A stretch of DNA of 64,000 bases from Halobacillus litoralis (lineage in GTDB: Bacteria; Bacillota; Bacilli; Bacillales; Halobacillaceae): NCBI RefSeq assembly GCF_009856415.1, contig NZ_WMEZ01000001.1, positions 434,001 to 498,000 on the forward strand, read 5' to 3'. This document shows positions 25,547 through 34,231 of the stretch, piece after piece. The notes beneath the pieces are model-generated. The model was not told the origin of the DNA. It worked only from the letters and a program-made list of their open reading frames with translations, and did not search any database. The translations under genes and the position numbers were made by a program. Position 1 is the stretch's first letter; each line of letters opens with the position of its first letter.

Positions 25547-26149
25547 GTGATGATAAGTTAAGTCGATCATCAACGCTGTACATAATAATAGAATGGCTTG
25601 TTCTTCCGTCCACTCGTGGCCTCTTATATGGTAGAGGTCTTCGGAAAGCCAGGCTTCTTTCGTTGTCGGAGCAGGAATCGACCTCTTCTGGATCGTAGCG
25701 ATTTGTCTCTCACCTGATTTCACTTCAAAGTCACACGCCATGTTTTTCCCATTTACTTCTAACAGTGTTTCTCCCGAATATTCGGCTATGATTTTTTGTG
25801 AAACGCTCCCTTTGAAGCGAAGGTGGTATATGGAGTCAGCCGTTTGAATGGAGACGTCGCTCGAGATGCCTTTTTTGCGATAAATATGAGCGAGGACCTC
25901 CTGTCGATCGGATAACAGCTTGATATGTAAACTGGTCATTTGTTTAAGGTTAAACAATTTCAAGGCATGGTTCAGCCAATGGCTAGAGGTAGAGGAATCC
26001 TCCTCAAATGTCGAGACTCTCTGATTCTCGCTATTTGAAATGCTGTATTGGGTGCTCTGGTGGGTCATGATGGTTTCGGTTTGCAGTGTGTAGTAAGTAG
26101 AATGATGTAACATAATTGTCTCGCTTTCTGTATAGGATTTCCTATACAA
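25541..26149 (-). CDS. Possible tubby/LURP-one-like protein
   Basis: Up to 202 residues. The first 60 are Ser/Thr/His-rich and repetitive (ESETIMLHHSTYYTLQTETIM), then beta-strand-rich sequence (EVLAHIYRKKG, DSIYHLRFKG, GETLLEVNGKNMACDFEV, RQIATIQKRS) reminiscent of the LURP-one/tubby-like C-terminal fold seen in other Bacillus proteins, ending in a helix (EEQAILLLCTALMIDLTYH). The assignment is weak. The exact start is uncertain; upstream is A+T-rich and then a tandem repeat. Confidence 0.5.
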   Translation of the reverse strand: MYRKSYTESETIMLHHSTYYTLQTETIMTHQSTQYSISNSENQRVSTFEEDSSTSSHWLNHALKLFNLKQMTSLHIKLLSDRQEVLAHIYRKKGISSDVSIQTADSIYHLRFKGSVSQKIIAEYSGETLLEVNGKNMACDFEVKSGERQIATIQKRSIPAPTTKEAWLSEDLYHIRGHEWTEEQAILLLCTALMIDLTYHHK

Positions 26150-26197
26150 TACGAATGATCTGGTCTCATGGTTTCATTCAATTTAAAATAAGTGAGT

Positions 26198-26338
26198 CGC
26201 GCGCAAGAAGTCTAGAACGCGCGCAGGAAGCTCGGAACGCGCGCAAGAAGTCTAGAACGCGTGTAAGGAAGCCCGAGTCACGCGCAGGATACTAGAAAAA
26301 CGTCCATGAAATAAGAACCGCGTGCAACGAAAAGAATA
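26198..26338. repeat. Tandem array of 20-bp G+C-rich units
   Basis: Units of 20 bp run head to tail: CGCGCGCAAGAAGTCTAGAA at 26198 and again exactly at 26238, with variants at 26218 and 26258 and increasingly divergent ones to about 26338. It fills the gap between divergent genes. Units abut without unique spacers, so this is not a CRISPR. Confidence 0.85.
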
Positions 26339-26356
26339 AGAGTTAGGAAGATACAT

Positions 26357-27256
26357 ATGAAAGGAAAAACATTTTTGATTTCTCTGCTGATCATTGCCAT
26401 CAGCTGGGGAGGCAATCTATGGTTCTATCAATCCAAACAATTGGAGGAACCGATTTTTCTTGAACACTATTACGGCGGTGCCGGAGTGTTCGAGCTTTAT
26501 TACTTAACAAATAGAGAAGACTCATCTCATGTTATGAGTGTAGAGTTCAGCGATGGAACAACTTTACATGCGAAATCCGACTACTACGGCTTTCATAGCG
26601 AAAGCCCTGCTTATGGTCCGGACGTCCAAAGCAGGTCCACGCACTACCTGCTGAAAAAAGCAGGATTTGATGAGCAGCAAATGAGAGAATTGGAAGTCGA
26701 CCATGAAGGAGAAGCGACTATTCATTTCAATGATGGAAAAACCGTCACAGCGGATATCGGCACGGTTGAATTTAGTAAGTTGAGGGAGGGAAATGGTTTA
26801 TTCCGTCAACAATCAAGTTCAAGCAGCAGTAACGGACGTTCCTTCCGCTCTTATACAGTAAAAGAAGATGTAAAAATAGAATCCATGTCTTCTCCTTTTC
26901 CTGAGGTTCAAGATGATGTCAAAATGAAATTATACACCCCTTCAATCGGTACAACAGGCACACCGGATGGGGGCGGACCTCGCACGTACACGAAAGAAAT
27001 GGATGAGGAATGGAGCCGGGTGGCAGGTGCGCCACTGGAAAAGATTGATTTTCCAATCGAAATGAAGCAGGGAGACCGGATCAGGTTGACGATGCAGGAA
27101 AAGCCGGACGCGATTCGCGCTTATTCTTATGAGATTGATTTGACAGGCACGACGAAGAATGGCACCCCATTCACACAGCCTTTCCTTGTCTCGAATCATC
27201 CGCAGTTCACACCAGAGCAGATGGAACTCCTTATTGAAAGGAGGGGCAGCCAATGA
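26357..27256 (+). CDS. Hypothetical membrane-anchored extracytoplasmic protein
   Basis: 299 residues: one N-terminal helix (FLISLLIIAISWGGNLWFY) then a soluble, beta-rich region with a Ser tract (QQSSSSSSNGRSF) at mid-length. The C-terminal part (PIEMKQGDRIRLTMQEKPDAIRAYSYEIDLTGT) looks like an immunoglobulin-type fold. No family recognised. Its stop overlaps the start of the next gene (ATGA). Confidence 0.6.
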   Translation: MKGKTFLISLLIIAISWGGNLWFYQSKQLEEPIFLEHYYGGAGVFELYYLTNREDSSHVMSVEFSDGTTLHAKSDYYGFHSESPAYGPDVQSRSTHYLLKKAGFDEQQMRELEVDHEGEATIHFNDGKTVTADIGTVEFSKLREGNGLFRQQSSSSSSNGRSFRSYTVKEDVKIESMSSPFPEVQDDVKMKLYTPSIGTTGTPDGGGPRTYTKEMDEEWSRVAGAPLEKIDFPIEMKQGDRIRLTMQEKPDAIRAYSYEIDLTGTTKNGTPFTQPFLVSNHPQFTPEQMELLIERRGSQ

Positions 27257-27819
27257 ATTCCTTTCATCGGATCTTCGGAGGTTTGCTTCTTGTTTTATTA
27301 GATATACACCTTGGTCAAATAGAGATCTTAGCTGATTTCATCGGGTATCTCCTCGTCTTAAGTGCATTGAACAGCATGGATGGGAACTGGAAAGGGATGA
27401 AGGGGGCAAGAGCGACTGCCTTGACCCTCAGTGTCCTTACGATTCCGCAAGCCTTTTTAGGTCAACCGGCAGGTACGAACGAGGGTGTCAATATTGGCTT
27501 CGATCCTCTTACGATTTACCATCAGGCTCTAGGTTTGATTAAACTTGTGCTGATTTTCTACCTTTTCTATGTGTTCATGGATTGGGCAAAGAAAAAGGGA
27601 GAGGAGGAACTTGAAAGGAGAACACATAAACTATTTAGGGGATATGTGACTGCACACCTCTTTTATTATGCTCTATTGCCTTTCTCCATGAACCTCCCGG
27701 AAAGTACGGTGATTCCGTTATTCATCGTAGGATTAGCTGTCGTGATGATCCTTGAGATAATGTTCCTGATCTTAATCCGGGCTTTTCATAAGGAACAAAA
27801 CAGAATCGAAATCTATTAA
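27253..27819 (+). CDS. Polytopic membrane protein coupled to the preceding gene
   Basis: 188 residues, five to six hydrophobic segments (IFGGLLLVLLDIHLGQIEILADFIGYLLVLSAL, LGLIKLVLIFYLFYVFMDW, VIPLFIVGLAVVMILEIMFLILI). The start overlaps the upstream stop. Function unknown; the coupling suggests it works with the anchored protein encoded before it. Confidence 0.65.
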   Translation: MNSFHRIFGGLLLVLLDIHLGQIEILADFIGYLLVLSALNSMDGNWKGMKGARATALTLSVLTIPQAFLGQPAGTNEGVNIGFDPLTIYHQALGLIKLVLIFYLFYVFMDWAKKKGEEELERRTHKLFRGYVTAHLFYYALLPFSMNLPESTVIPLFIVGLAVVMILEIMFLILIRAFHKEQNRIEIY

Positions 27820-27848
27820 AAAAGACGCCTCGGCCTGAGGCGTCTTTT
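27820..27848. terminator. Bidirectional terminator
   Basis: AAAAGACGCCTC and GAGGCGTCTTTT, perfect 12-bp arms around GGCCT, exactly between convergent stops. Confidence 0.85.
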
Positions 27849-28160
27849 CTATGCGGGCTGTTTTTCCAATTCCGGATCCGCTTCCGCTGCATCAATGAAC
27901 AAAAAGATGGCTGTCAAAATGTGCATGACCATACCGACGAAAGGAACCCAGCCGATGCATGAGGTGACGATTCCGAGGATGCTTCCTCTCGTTTCTCTTC
28001 CTTTTTGCTGGGCAAGTACAAGGGTGATGATATGAAGAATGAGCATGACGGCCAGGGGAGTCCACAGTAATGAGATGACGAAGGTCCCTCCAACAAAAGG
28101 TATGCCTAAACATGCTTCCAGAGCGGCGGTGACCCACATGAGAATGCGTGCTGCTGACAT
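27849..28160 (-). CDS. Small membrane protein
   Basis: 103 residues with three membrane segments (GIPFVGGTFVISLLWTPLAVMLILHIITLVLA, GILGIVTSCIGWVPFVGMVMHILTAIFLFIDAA). The ATG at 28160 follows GGGAGG; frames extending further upstream would run into the pullulanase promoter region. No family recognised. Confidence 0.65.
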   Translation of the reverse strand: MSAARILMWVTAALEACLGIPFVGGTFVISLLWTPLAVMLILHIITLVLAQQKGRETRGSILGIVTSCIGWVPFVGMVMHILTAIFLFIDAAEADPELEKQPA

Positions 28161-28272
28161 ACAAACACCTCCCGTATATCCTTTTTCAATGTATTCAAAG
28201 AACACAGGTTTAGAACTTGGGACTATAGAAACGGGACATTCGTTTCCTTTTCGATCATTTTCTGAATATTTC

Positions 28273-28320
28273 TTCACACTCAGGAAATGTATGGTATATT
28301 GGTTTGTGAAAGCGTTTGCA
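28273..28320 (+). promoter_or_regulatory. Promoter and cre box of the pullulanase gene
   Basis: TTCACA (28273-28278) and TATATT (28295-28300) at 16-base spacing form a sigma-A-like promoter. Just downstream, TGAAAGCGTTTGCA (28307-28320) matches the CcpA cre consensus, placed to block initiation. Glucose repression is inferred. Confidence 0.65.
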
Positions 28321-28369
28321 CTAATCGGCGTGCATCGCACTCAGATACCTATTAAAGGAGGAGAATGAT

Positions 28370-31099
28370 TTGAGGATAAGGAGACAGTGGTGGAAGGTTG
28401 TCATCAGCGTTGTACTTGTGTTTTTGTTGGCAGTTCCGACATCTTTTTCGTCGGTCAGTTCAACGAAGACTTTTGCTGAATCAAATGAAACCGTTACCAT
28501 TAACTACAAACGATTAGATGGAAATTACGAAGGCTGGGGACTGCACCTATGGAATCAGGACGGTTCCAATCCTGCAATTGAACAAGGGACGGATTGGTCG
28601 GATCCTGTGGAATTTACGAATGAAACGGACTTCGGAATGTCCGTGGAAATCCCGGTCATCGACATCAAGAACGGATTAAATTTCATTGTACATAAGGGGG
28701 ATCTAAAAGATACTCCGAATGATCGTAGTTTTCCAACGACCGGTGAAACGGATTTCTGGCTGGTCCAAGGCAAGGAGGAAGTCTATTTGGAAGAACCTGT
28801 GCTGACGACTTACGTGGAGTCGGCGAAAATTAAGAACGACACGCTCATTTCAGCAAAGATGAGCCAGGTGATAGAAAATGCAGATCGTTCTGATTTTGTT
28901 CTGAAGGGCGCAGATGGAGAGCGCGTCACCATTGAGTCTGCTGAGGTGGATGGACAAGACGTCCGACTTGAAACAGCAGAAGCGCTGGATCTCACTCAAA
29001 CGTACACCATCCAGTATGGAGAAGAAGAAACGAATGTCATTGTCGACTGGAAGCTGATCGATGAAAGGTTCGCTTATGACGGGGACGACCTCGGAGCGAC
29101 TCTACATGACGACGGTACAGCTGAACTGAAGCTTTGGTCACCGATTGCGACCAATGTTTCTGTCGTTCTTTATGATAAAGACGATCAATATGAAGTCGTG
29201 ACTAATGACATCCCGATGGAAAAAGGGGAGAACGGCGTCTGGTCTGTGACGCTGGATGAGTCCAATACGGGAATCAAAGACCTCAACAGCTATTATTACC
29301 AATACAAAATCGAAGCTTATGGCGAAGAGAAGCTTGCTCTCGATCCTTATGCGAAATCCATGGCGGCTTCGAACAATGAGGATAACGATGATGTAGGGAA
29401 AGCGGCGATTGTCGATCCATCTGACATCGGTCCTAAACTTGATTTTGCCAAAATCAAAGGCTATGAAAAGCGTGAAGACGCGATCATTTGGGAAGCACAT
29501 GTACGCGACTTCACTTCTGATCCGAGCATCGAAGGGGAACTGGATTCACAGTTCGGCACGTTCAATGCTTTTGTAGAAAAACTCGATTACGTGAAAGAAC
29601 TTGGAGTGACTCATATCCAATTGCTGCCGGTCATGAAGTACTATTTCGGTGATGAGCTCGACAGCAGCACACGTGAACGTGAGTACTCCGCTTCAGGGAA
29701 CAATTACAACTGGGGCTATGACCCTCACAGCTACTTCGCTCTTTCCGGCATGTATTCCGAGCGTCCGGAAGATCCGGAAGAAAGAATCGAAGAGTTCAAG
29801 CAGTTGATCAAGGAAATTCACAAACGCAAAATGGGCGTCATTTTGGATGTTGTGTATAACCACACAGCCAAAGTGAGCATCCTGGAAGACCTTGTCCCGA
29901 ACTATTATCACTTCATGGATGAGGAAGGGAATGCCAAAGTCGGTTACGGCGGTGGAAAAGTGGGGACGACGCACGAAATGTCCCGCAAGCTCATGGTCGA
30001 CTCCATCGAATATTGGGTCGATGAATTCAAAGTAGACGGTTTCCGCTTCGACTTGATGGGTGACCTGGATGCAGAAAGTGTCCAAGCGGCTTATGACGCT
30101 GCGGAAGCTTTGAACCCGAACATTTTGATGCTCGGAGAAGGTTGGAGAACATATGCCGGCGATAACGGCGGAGAAGGTGTTCAACCTGCTGACCAGGATT
30201 GGATGGATGAAACCGATGGAGTCGCTGTGTTCTCTGATGAAATCAGAAATGAACTGAAGTCCGGTTTCGGCAGTGAAGGCGAACCGCGTTTCATTACAGG
30301 CGGCGTTCGTAACATCGATACCATTTTCAACAATATCAAAGGACAGCCTGGAAATGTGACGGAAGATGACCCGGGCGATATCGTGCAGTACATCGCAGCC
30401 CACGACAACTTGACGCTTCATGACGTCATCGCACAGTCGATTAAAAAGGATCCTGCGAAGCATGAGGAGGAAATTCAAAAACGCATCCGCCTCGGTAACT
30501 CTATGATTCTGACAAGTCAGGGGATCTCTTTCCTTCATGCCGGTCAGGAGTATGGCCGTACGAAGCAGTGGAAAGCAGATGGCGTTCCAGAAGATAAGTG
30601 GACGTACATGGAAGATGAAAACGGGAATCCGTTCGAGGATCCTTACTTCATCCATGATTCCTATGATTCTACGGATGTGATCAACCAATTCGATTGGCAG
30701 GCCGTGTCCGAGCCAAGTATTCAACAGGAAACGATGGAATATACCAAAGGTTTGATTGAACTGAGACGCTGGACAGATGCTTTCCGCCTCGGTTCTGAGG
30801 AAGACGTCGAAAAAAACGTGACGCTTTTGGATGCTCCTGAAATCCAGGAAACGGATTTGATGCTTGCTTACAAAGCCGTCGATCCTGGCAAGAAAGCCAA
30901 AGGAAGCTATTACGTGTTCATCAACGCCGATGACAAAGAACGTACGCTGACGCTCGATGAGGATTTGAAGAAAGGAAAAGTGCTCGTAGATAATGACGAA
31001 GCTGGACGCAAAAAAGTGAAAGACCCATCCGGCTTTGAGCTGAATAAAGATGGAATAACCATCGATCCATTGACGACGGTTGTCATCCATACGAAATAA
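28370..31099 (+). CDS. pulA: Secreted type I pullulanase
   Basis: Cleaves alpha-1,6 branches of pullulan and starch. 909 residues: signal peptide (to about residue 38), CBM41-type starch-binding domain (about 42-145, YEGWGLHLWNQDG), an accessory domain, CBM48 (about 230-330) and a GH13 catalytic barrel. The type I motif YNWGYDP, region I DVVYNH, nucleophile D561 in GFRFDLMG, acid E590 in GEGW and AAHDN are present. TTG start behind AAAGGAGG, spacing 8. Monocistronic, with a cre box upstream. Confidence 0.95.
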   Translation: MRIRRQWWKVVISVVLVFLLAVPTSFSSVSSTKTFAESNETVTINYKRLDGNYEGWGLHLWNQDGSNPAIEQGTDWSDPVEFTNETDFGMSVEIPVIDIKNGLNFIVHKGDLKDTPNDRSFPTTGETDFWLVQGKEEVYLEEPVLTTYVESAKIKNDTLISAKMSQVIENADRSDFVLKGADGERVTIESAEVDGQDVRLETAEALDLTQTYTIQYGEEETNVIVDWKLIDERFAYDGDDLGATLHDDGTAELKLWSPIATNVSVVLYDKDDQYEVVTNDIPMEKGENGVWSVTLDESNTGIKDLNSYYYQYKIEAYGEEKLALDPYAKSMAASNNEDNDDVGKAAIVDPSDIGPKLDFAKIKGYEKREDAIIWEAHVRDFTSDPSIEGELDSQFGTFNAFVEKLDYVKELGVTHIQLLPVMKYYFGDELDSSTREREYSASGNNYNWGYDPHSYFALSGMYSERPEDPEERIEEFKQLIKEIHKRKMGVILDVVYNHTAKVSILEDLVPNYYHFMDEEGNAKVGYGGGKVGTTHEMSRKLMVDSIEYWVDEFKVDGFRFDLMGDLDAESVQAAYDAAEALNPNILMLGEGWRTYAGDNGGEGVQPADQDWMDETDGVAVFSDEIRNELKSGFGSEGEPRFITGGVRNIDTIFNNIKGQPGNVTEDDPGDIVQYIAAHDNLTLHDVIAQSIKKDPAKHEEEIQKRIRLGNSMILTSQGISFLHAGQEYGRTKQWKADGVPEDKWTYMEDENGNPFEDPYFIHDSYDSTDVINQFDWQAVSEPSIQQETMEYTKGLIELRRWTDAFRLGSEEDVEKNVTLLDAPEIQETDLMLAYKAVDPGKKAKGSYYVFINADDKERTLTLDEDLKKGKVLVDNDEAGRKKVKDPSGFELNKDGITIDPLTTVVIHTK

Positions 31100-31102
31100 C
31101 GA

Positions 31103-31136
31103 AAAACCAGCTCCTTTTTTGAGGAGCTGGTTTTTT
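31103..31136 (+). terminator. Terminator of the pullulanase gene
   Basis: AAAACCAGCTCC and GGAGCTGGTTTT pair around an 8-base loop, followed by TT. Confidence 0.88.
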
Positions 31137-31138
31137 AA

Positions 31139-31264
31139 TGTGCCCTAATGAGTGGGCAAAGTGCCCTAACGCACGACCAAAGTGACTTAACGCGAAGCCA
31201 AAGTGCCCTAACACACCACGAAAGTGCCCTAACGCTACCTTAAAGTGACTTAACGTTCAAGAAG
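31139..31264. repeat. Tandem array of six 21-bp units
   Basis: Six units with the core AGTG(C/A)C(C/T)TAACG start at 31139, 31160, 31181, 31202, 31223 and 31244; the last part of each unit varies. The final unit covers the stop and last codons of the transporter gene at 31257. Between convergent genes. Confidence 0.85.
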
Positions 31265-32165
31265 CAGACTTTTCCTTGTATTGCGCTGGCTTCTTTTTCG
31301 CCTCCTGGACGATAACGACAGACAAAAGCACGAGCACAACACCGGCATATTGGTAGACTGTCATGATCTCTGCATAAACAAAGTACCCGACGAGCGTCGC
31401 GACGACGGGTTCGATGGTGGCGACGATGGAAGCCCGGCTCGATTCCACATGCTCAAGGCCTTTCGTGTAGAGGAGAAAAGGCAGAACGGTCGAGATGAGT
31501 CCGAGGCCGAGAATCAACAGCCAGACGTGGATGTCACTCAGCAGGGATGCATTATTCCATAGGCCGCTGAAAGGAACGACGGCGAGCGTCGCGAATAAAA
31601 AAGTATAAAAGGTGACAGTCAGGGAGCGGTACTTTTTCAGAACGACTTTACCGAAGATGCTGTAAAGTGCGTAAAACAGTCCGGAACCTAGTCCGAAGAG
31701 AAAGCCTGCCAGGGACAAAGTTGCATTAAGACTCGGAAGTAAACCAATAACGAGTGTACAACCGATAAAAGTCGCGATAAGCGCCACCAATTTTCTTCCA
31801 GTCCATGCTTCTTTGAAGAAGATCCTGGAAAATATGGTCACGAACACAGGCGCTGTATAAAGGAGAACGAAGGCGATCGACATCGAAGTCGTTTCAATCG
31901 CGCTGAACAGACACCAGTTGAATAAGGCGATGCTGATGACACCTGTGCCGAAGAAATAGCGCGAGTCGGCAGGCTTGATTTTTAAAAGTCGGATGTTCGA
32001 TAGGGTGATAGAACAGAACAATAGGAGCATGGCAGCGGTCACTCGGAGAGCCACGACTTGAATAGGAGTGAAGCCATATTCGTAGAGTTCGTTCACAAAC
32101 AGCCCGATGATCCCCCACAAGGAAGCACCGAGGAAGATCATGAAAAATGCCCGGCTTCTTGTCAT
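31257..32165 (-). CDS. EamA (DMT superfamily) transporter
   Basis: 302 residues, ten membrane helices in two homologous EamA halves (FLGASLWGIIGLFVNEL near the start; GLFYALYSIFGKVVLKKY and VESSRASIVATIEPVVATLVGYFVYAE in the second half). RhaT/YdcZ-type exporter of metabolites; substrate unknown. The C-terminal codons overlap the last unit of a tandem repeat. Start behind GGAGGG. Confidence 0.88.
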   Translation of the reverse strand: MTRSRAFFMIFLGASLWGIIGLFVNELYEYGFTPIQVVALRVTAAMLLLFCSITLSNIRLLKIKPADSRYFFGTGVISIALFNWCLFSAIETTSMSIAFVLLYTAPVFVTIFSRIFFKEAWTGRKLVALIATFIGCTLVIGLLPSLNATLSLAGFLFGLGSGLFYALYSIFGKVVLKKYRSLTVTFYTFLFATLAVVPFSGLWNNASLLSDIHVWLLILGLGLISTVLPFLLYTKGLEHVESSRASIVATIEPVVATLVGYFVYAEIMTVYQYAGVVLVLLSVVIVQEAKKKPAQYKEKSAS

Positions 32166-32301
32166 CGTACCCCTCCTTCTACATCAATTTCCGTCTATTA
32201 TACAAAAATTTAGAAAGGTTTGAATATAGCTGTTGCAAAAAAATAGGAAATCTTGTTTGATAGAGAATAAGGATGAAATCGAATCACAAGGGGATGGGAC
32301 T

Positions 32302-32874
32302 ATGAATCCAGTTATGCGAGACATCAAAACACACATCGAAACAGAACGGCTGATTTTGAAAATGCCGGAGCCAGGCGACGGGACAGCGGTCAATGCAGCC
32401 ATCCAGAGGTCTGTGAATGAACTGAAACCATGGCTTGGATTCGTCCAGGAGACGCCGACCGTCGAAGATACCGAATCAAACGCAAGGGAAGCGCATGCGA
32501 AATTTTTGTTGAGGCAGAACTTGAGGTATCTCGTTTTTCTGAAAGAGGATATGACGTTCGTCGGATCTACCGGTTTTCATCGCATGGACTGGGATGTCCC
32601 GAAGTTTGAACTTGGATATTGGATGGACACGGCTCATAGTGGAAAAGGATATATGCGGGAAGCGGTGGAAGCTTTAACGGCGTATGCTTTGAATGATTTA
32701 GGAGGAGCACGGGTGGAGATCCGCTGCGAATCTGAAAATAAAAGGAGCCGCGCCATCCCGGAGTCCCTGGGTTTTGAGCTGGAAGGAATTCTTCGTAACG
32801 AGGACCTCTCTGTCGATGGAAAGCGTTTAACCGATACGTGTATCTATGCCAAAGTCCGTGTTAAAGGGGCGTGA
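32302..32874 (+). CDS. RimJ/RimL-type GNAT acetyltransferase
   Basis: 190 residues. ETERLILKMPEPGDG at the N-terminus, then FELGYWMDTAHSGKGYMREAV (acetyl-CoA motif, although the usual G-x-G reads GKG) and RCESENKRSRAIPESLGFELEGILR are the hallmark of the RimJ/L subfamily that acetylates protein N-termini or small amines. ATG 32302 behind AAGGGGATGG. Four bases separate it from the next gene. Confidence 0.88.
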   Translation: MNPVMRDIKTHIETERLILKMPEPGDGTAVNAAIQRSVNELKPWLGFVQETPTVEDTESNAREAHAKFLLRQNLRYLVFLKEDMTFVGSTGFHRMDWDVPKFELGYWMDTAHSGKGYMREAVEALTAYALNDLGGARVEIRCESENKRSRAIPESLGFELEGILRNEDLSVDGKRLTDTCIYAKVRVKGA

Positions 32875-32878
32875 TCTT

Positions 32879-34210
32879 GTGTATGACGTGACGATCATTG
32901 GCGCAGGTGTCAGTGGCGTGTTTCTTGCCTACACGTTAGCGCAGGAACACCCGGACCTGAAGATTCATGTGATGGATAAAGGAAAGCCACTGGCTGAACG
33001 GACGTGCGGATTACAACAGGAAGCGTGCACATGTGAAGGGCCGTGCGATCGGTACATAGGATTTGCAGGACTCGGAAAATCAGAAGGGAAATTCAATTAT
33101 ACCAACGACTTCGGAGGTCAGTTGGGAAGGAAGGTCGGGGAAAAGGAAGCCCTCGCACTCATGGAAGAGGTCGATGAACTTTTATGCTCCTATGGAGGCG
33201 ACCATGTAGATAGATACAGTACAAAAAATGAAAAACTTTCCTTACTGGCAGCCGAGCATGGCTTGCGTGTTTTCTCGACAGAAGTGAGGCATTTGGGGAC
33301 GCAGCTCGCTCGGCGGGTTTTTCAAGAGATGTATGAAGAGATGTCTGAACAGATGACCTTCACCTTCGAAGCGGATATTACAGGAGTCACAAAAGGAGCA
33401 GGACTGTTTTCGATCGATACAAATCACGGGCGGTTTCAGAGCAGGAAGGTCGTATTCGCTACAGGGATGAGCGGGAGTGACTGGCTGAAATCCATGACAG
33501 CCAAATTAGGGTTGAAGGCTGGCCAAACACGTTTGGATTTAGGAATAAGAGTGGAAATGCGTGGCAATCAGCTCGATCCTATCCTTCAGGAAACGTTTGA
33601 AACGAAACTTCATTACATAACGGAGCGTTTTTCTGCAACCACCTACTGCATGAATCCACGCGGCAGAATCATCCGTAAATATCAGCATGGCCTGGTGATG
33701 CCGGATGGGCAGAACCAGAATGAGGAGGAACCGAGTCAGAATTTGAACTTCACCCTTTTTGTACCGCGCTATTTCAAAAATCAAGAGGAAGCCATGGCAG
33801 AAGCTCATCGTGTGATCGGCGGAATCAATCAGGGACATGACAGGATAGTGGCGCATAAGTTAGGAGATTTATTGGAGGGGAACCCTTCCGACCATCTTTC
33901 CAAAGGCGTTATTCACCCCTCACTGGAAGCAGAAGCGGGAAATCTCCGCAAAGAAGTTCCGCCCCTTTATATAGAGGCACTGCTTGAGTTTTTTGAAGCG
34001 TTGGAAGGGCTGCTTGGCGAGGAAATCGATGGGGATACCATCCTTTATGGGTTGGACAGCAAATTTTATGAAGCAAAGATCTTCACCGATGAGCATTTTG
34101 AAACCGAGGTGTCAGGGTTGTATTTAATCGGGGACTGCTCCGGGGAAACGCATTCCCTTTCTCAAGCGGCGGCAAGCGGAATTTACTTAGCCCGCCGGAT
34201 CATAGCTTAG
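32879..34210 (+). CDS. FAD-dependent oxidoreductase
   Basis: 443 residues from the GTG at 32879 (AAAGGGGCG just upstream). Dinucleotide motif VTIIGAGVSGVFLAYTLA, then a Cys-rich stretch (TCGLQQEACTCEGPCDR) and GKSEGKFNYTNDFGGQL; the C-terminus has GLYLIGDCSGETHSLSQAAASGIYLARRI, the second FAD contact. Belongs to the uncharacterised FAD-dependent protein group of COG2509. The reaction is unknown. Confidence 0.8.
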   Translation: MYDVTIIGAGVSGVFLAYTLAQEHPDLKIHVMDKGKPLAERTCGLQQEACTCEGPCDRYIGFAGLGKSEGKFNYTNDFGGQLGRKVGEKEALALMEEVDELLCSYGGDHVDRYSTKNEKLSLLAAEHGLRVFSTEVRHLGTQLARRVFQEMYEEMSEQMTFTFEADITGVTKGAGLFSIDTNHGRFQSRKVVFATGMSGSDWLKSMTAKLGLKAGQTRLDLGIRVEMRGNQLDPILQETFETKLHYITERFSATTYCMNPRGRIIRKYQHGLVMPDGQNQNEEEPSQNLNFTLFVPRYFKNQEEAMAEAHRVIGGINQGHDRIVAHKLGDLLEGNPSDHLSKGVIHPSLEAEAGNLRKEVPPLYIEALLEFFEALEGLLGEEIDGDTILYGLDSKFYEAKIFTDEHFETEVSGLYLIGDCSGETHSLSQAAASGIYLARRIIA

Positions 34211-34231
34211 CCTACAATGAGGCTAAGCTAT
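34202..34231. terminator. Bidirectional terminator between convergent genes
   Basis: ATAGCTTAGCC and GGCTAAGCTAT, perfect 11-bp arms. The left arm contains the stop of the FAD gene; the loop and right arm overlap the 3' end of the dehydrogenase gene. Confidence 0.75.

Noticed and set aside
26198-26338. CRISPR array
   Set aside because: Units of 20 bp are contiguous, with no spacers and no cas genes.
29693-31090. 465-codon minus-strand frame across the pullulanase gene
   Set aside because: Long antisense shadow of a strongly biased coding sequence; the plus-strand frame has complete GH13 motifs.
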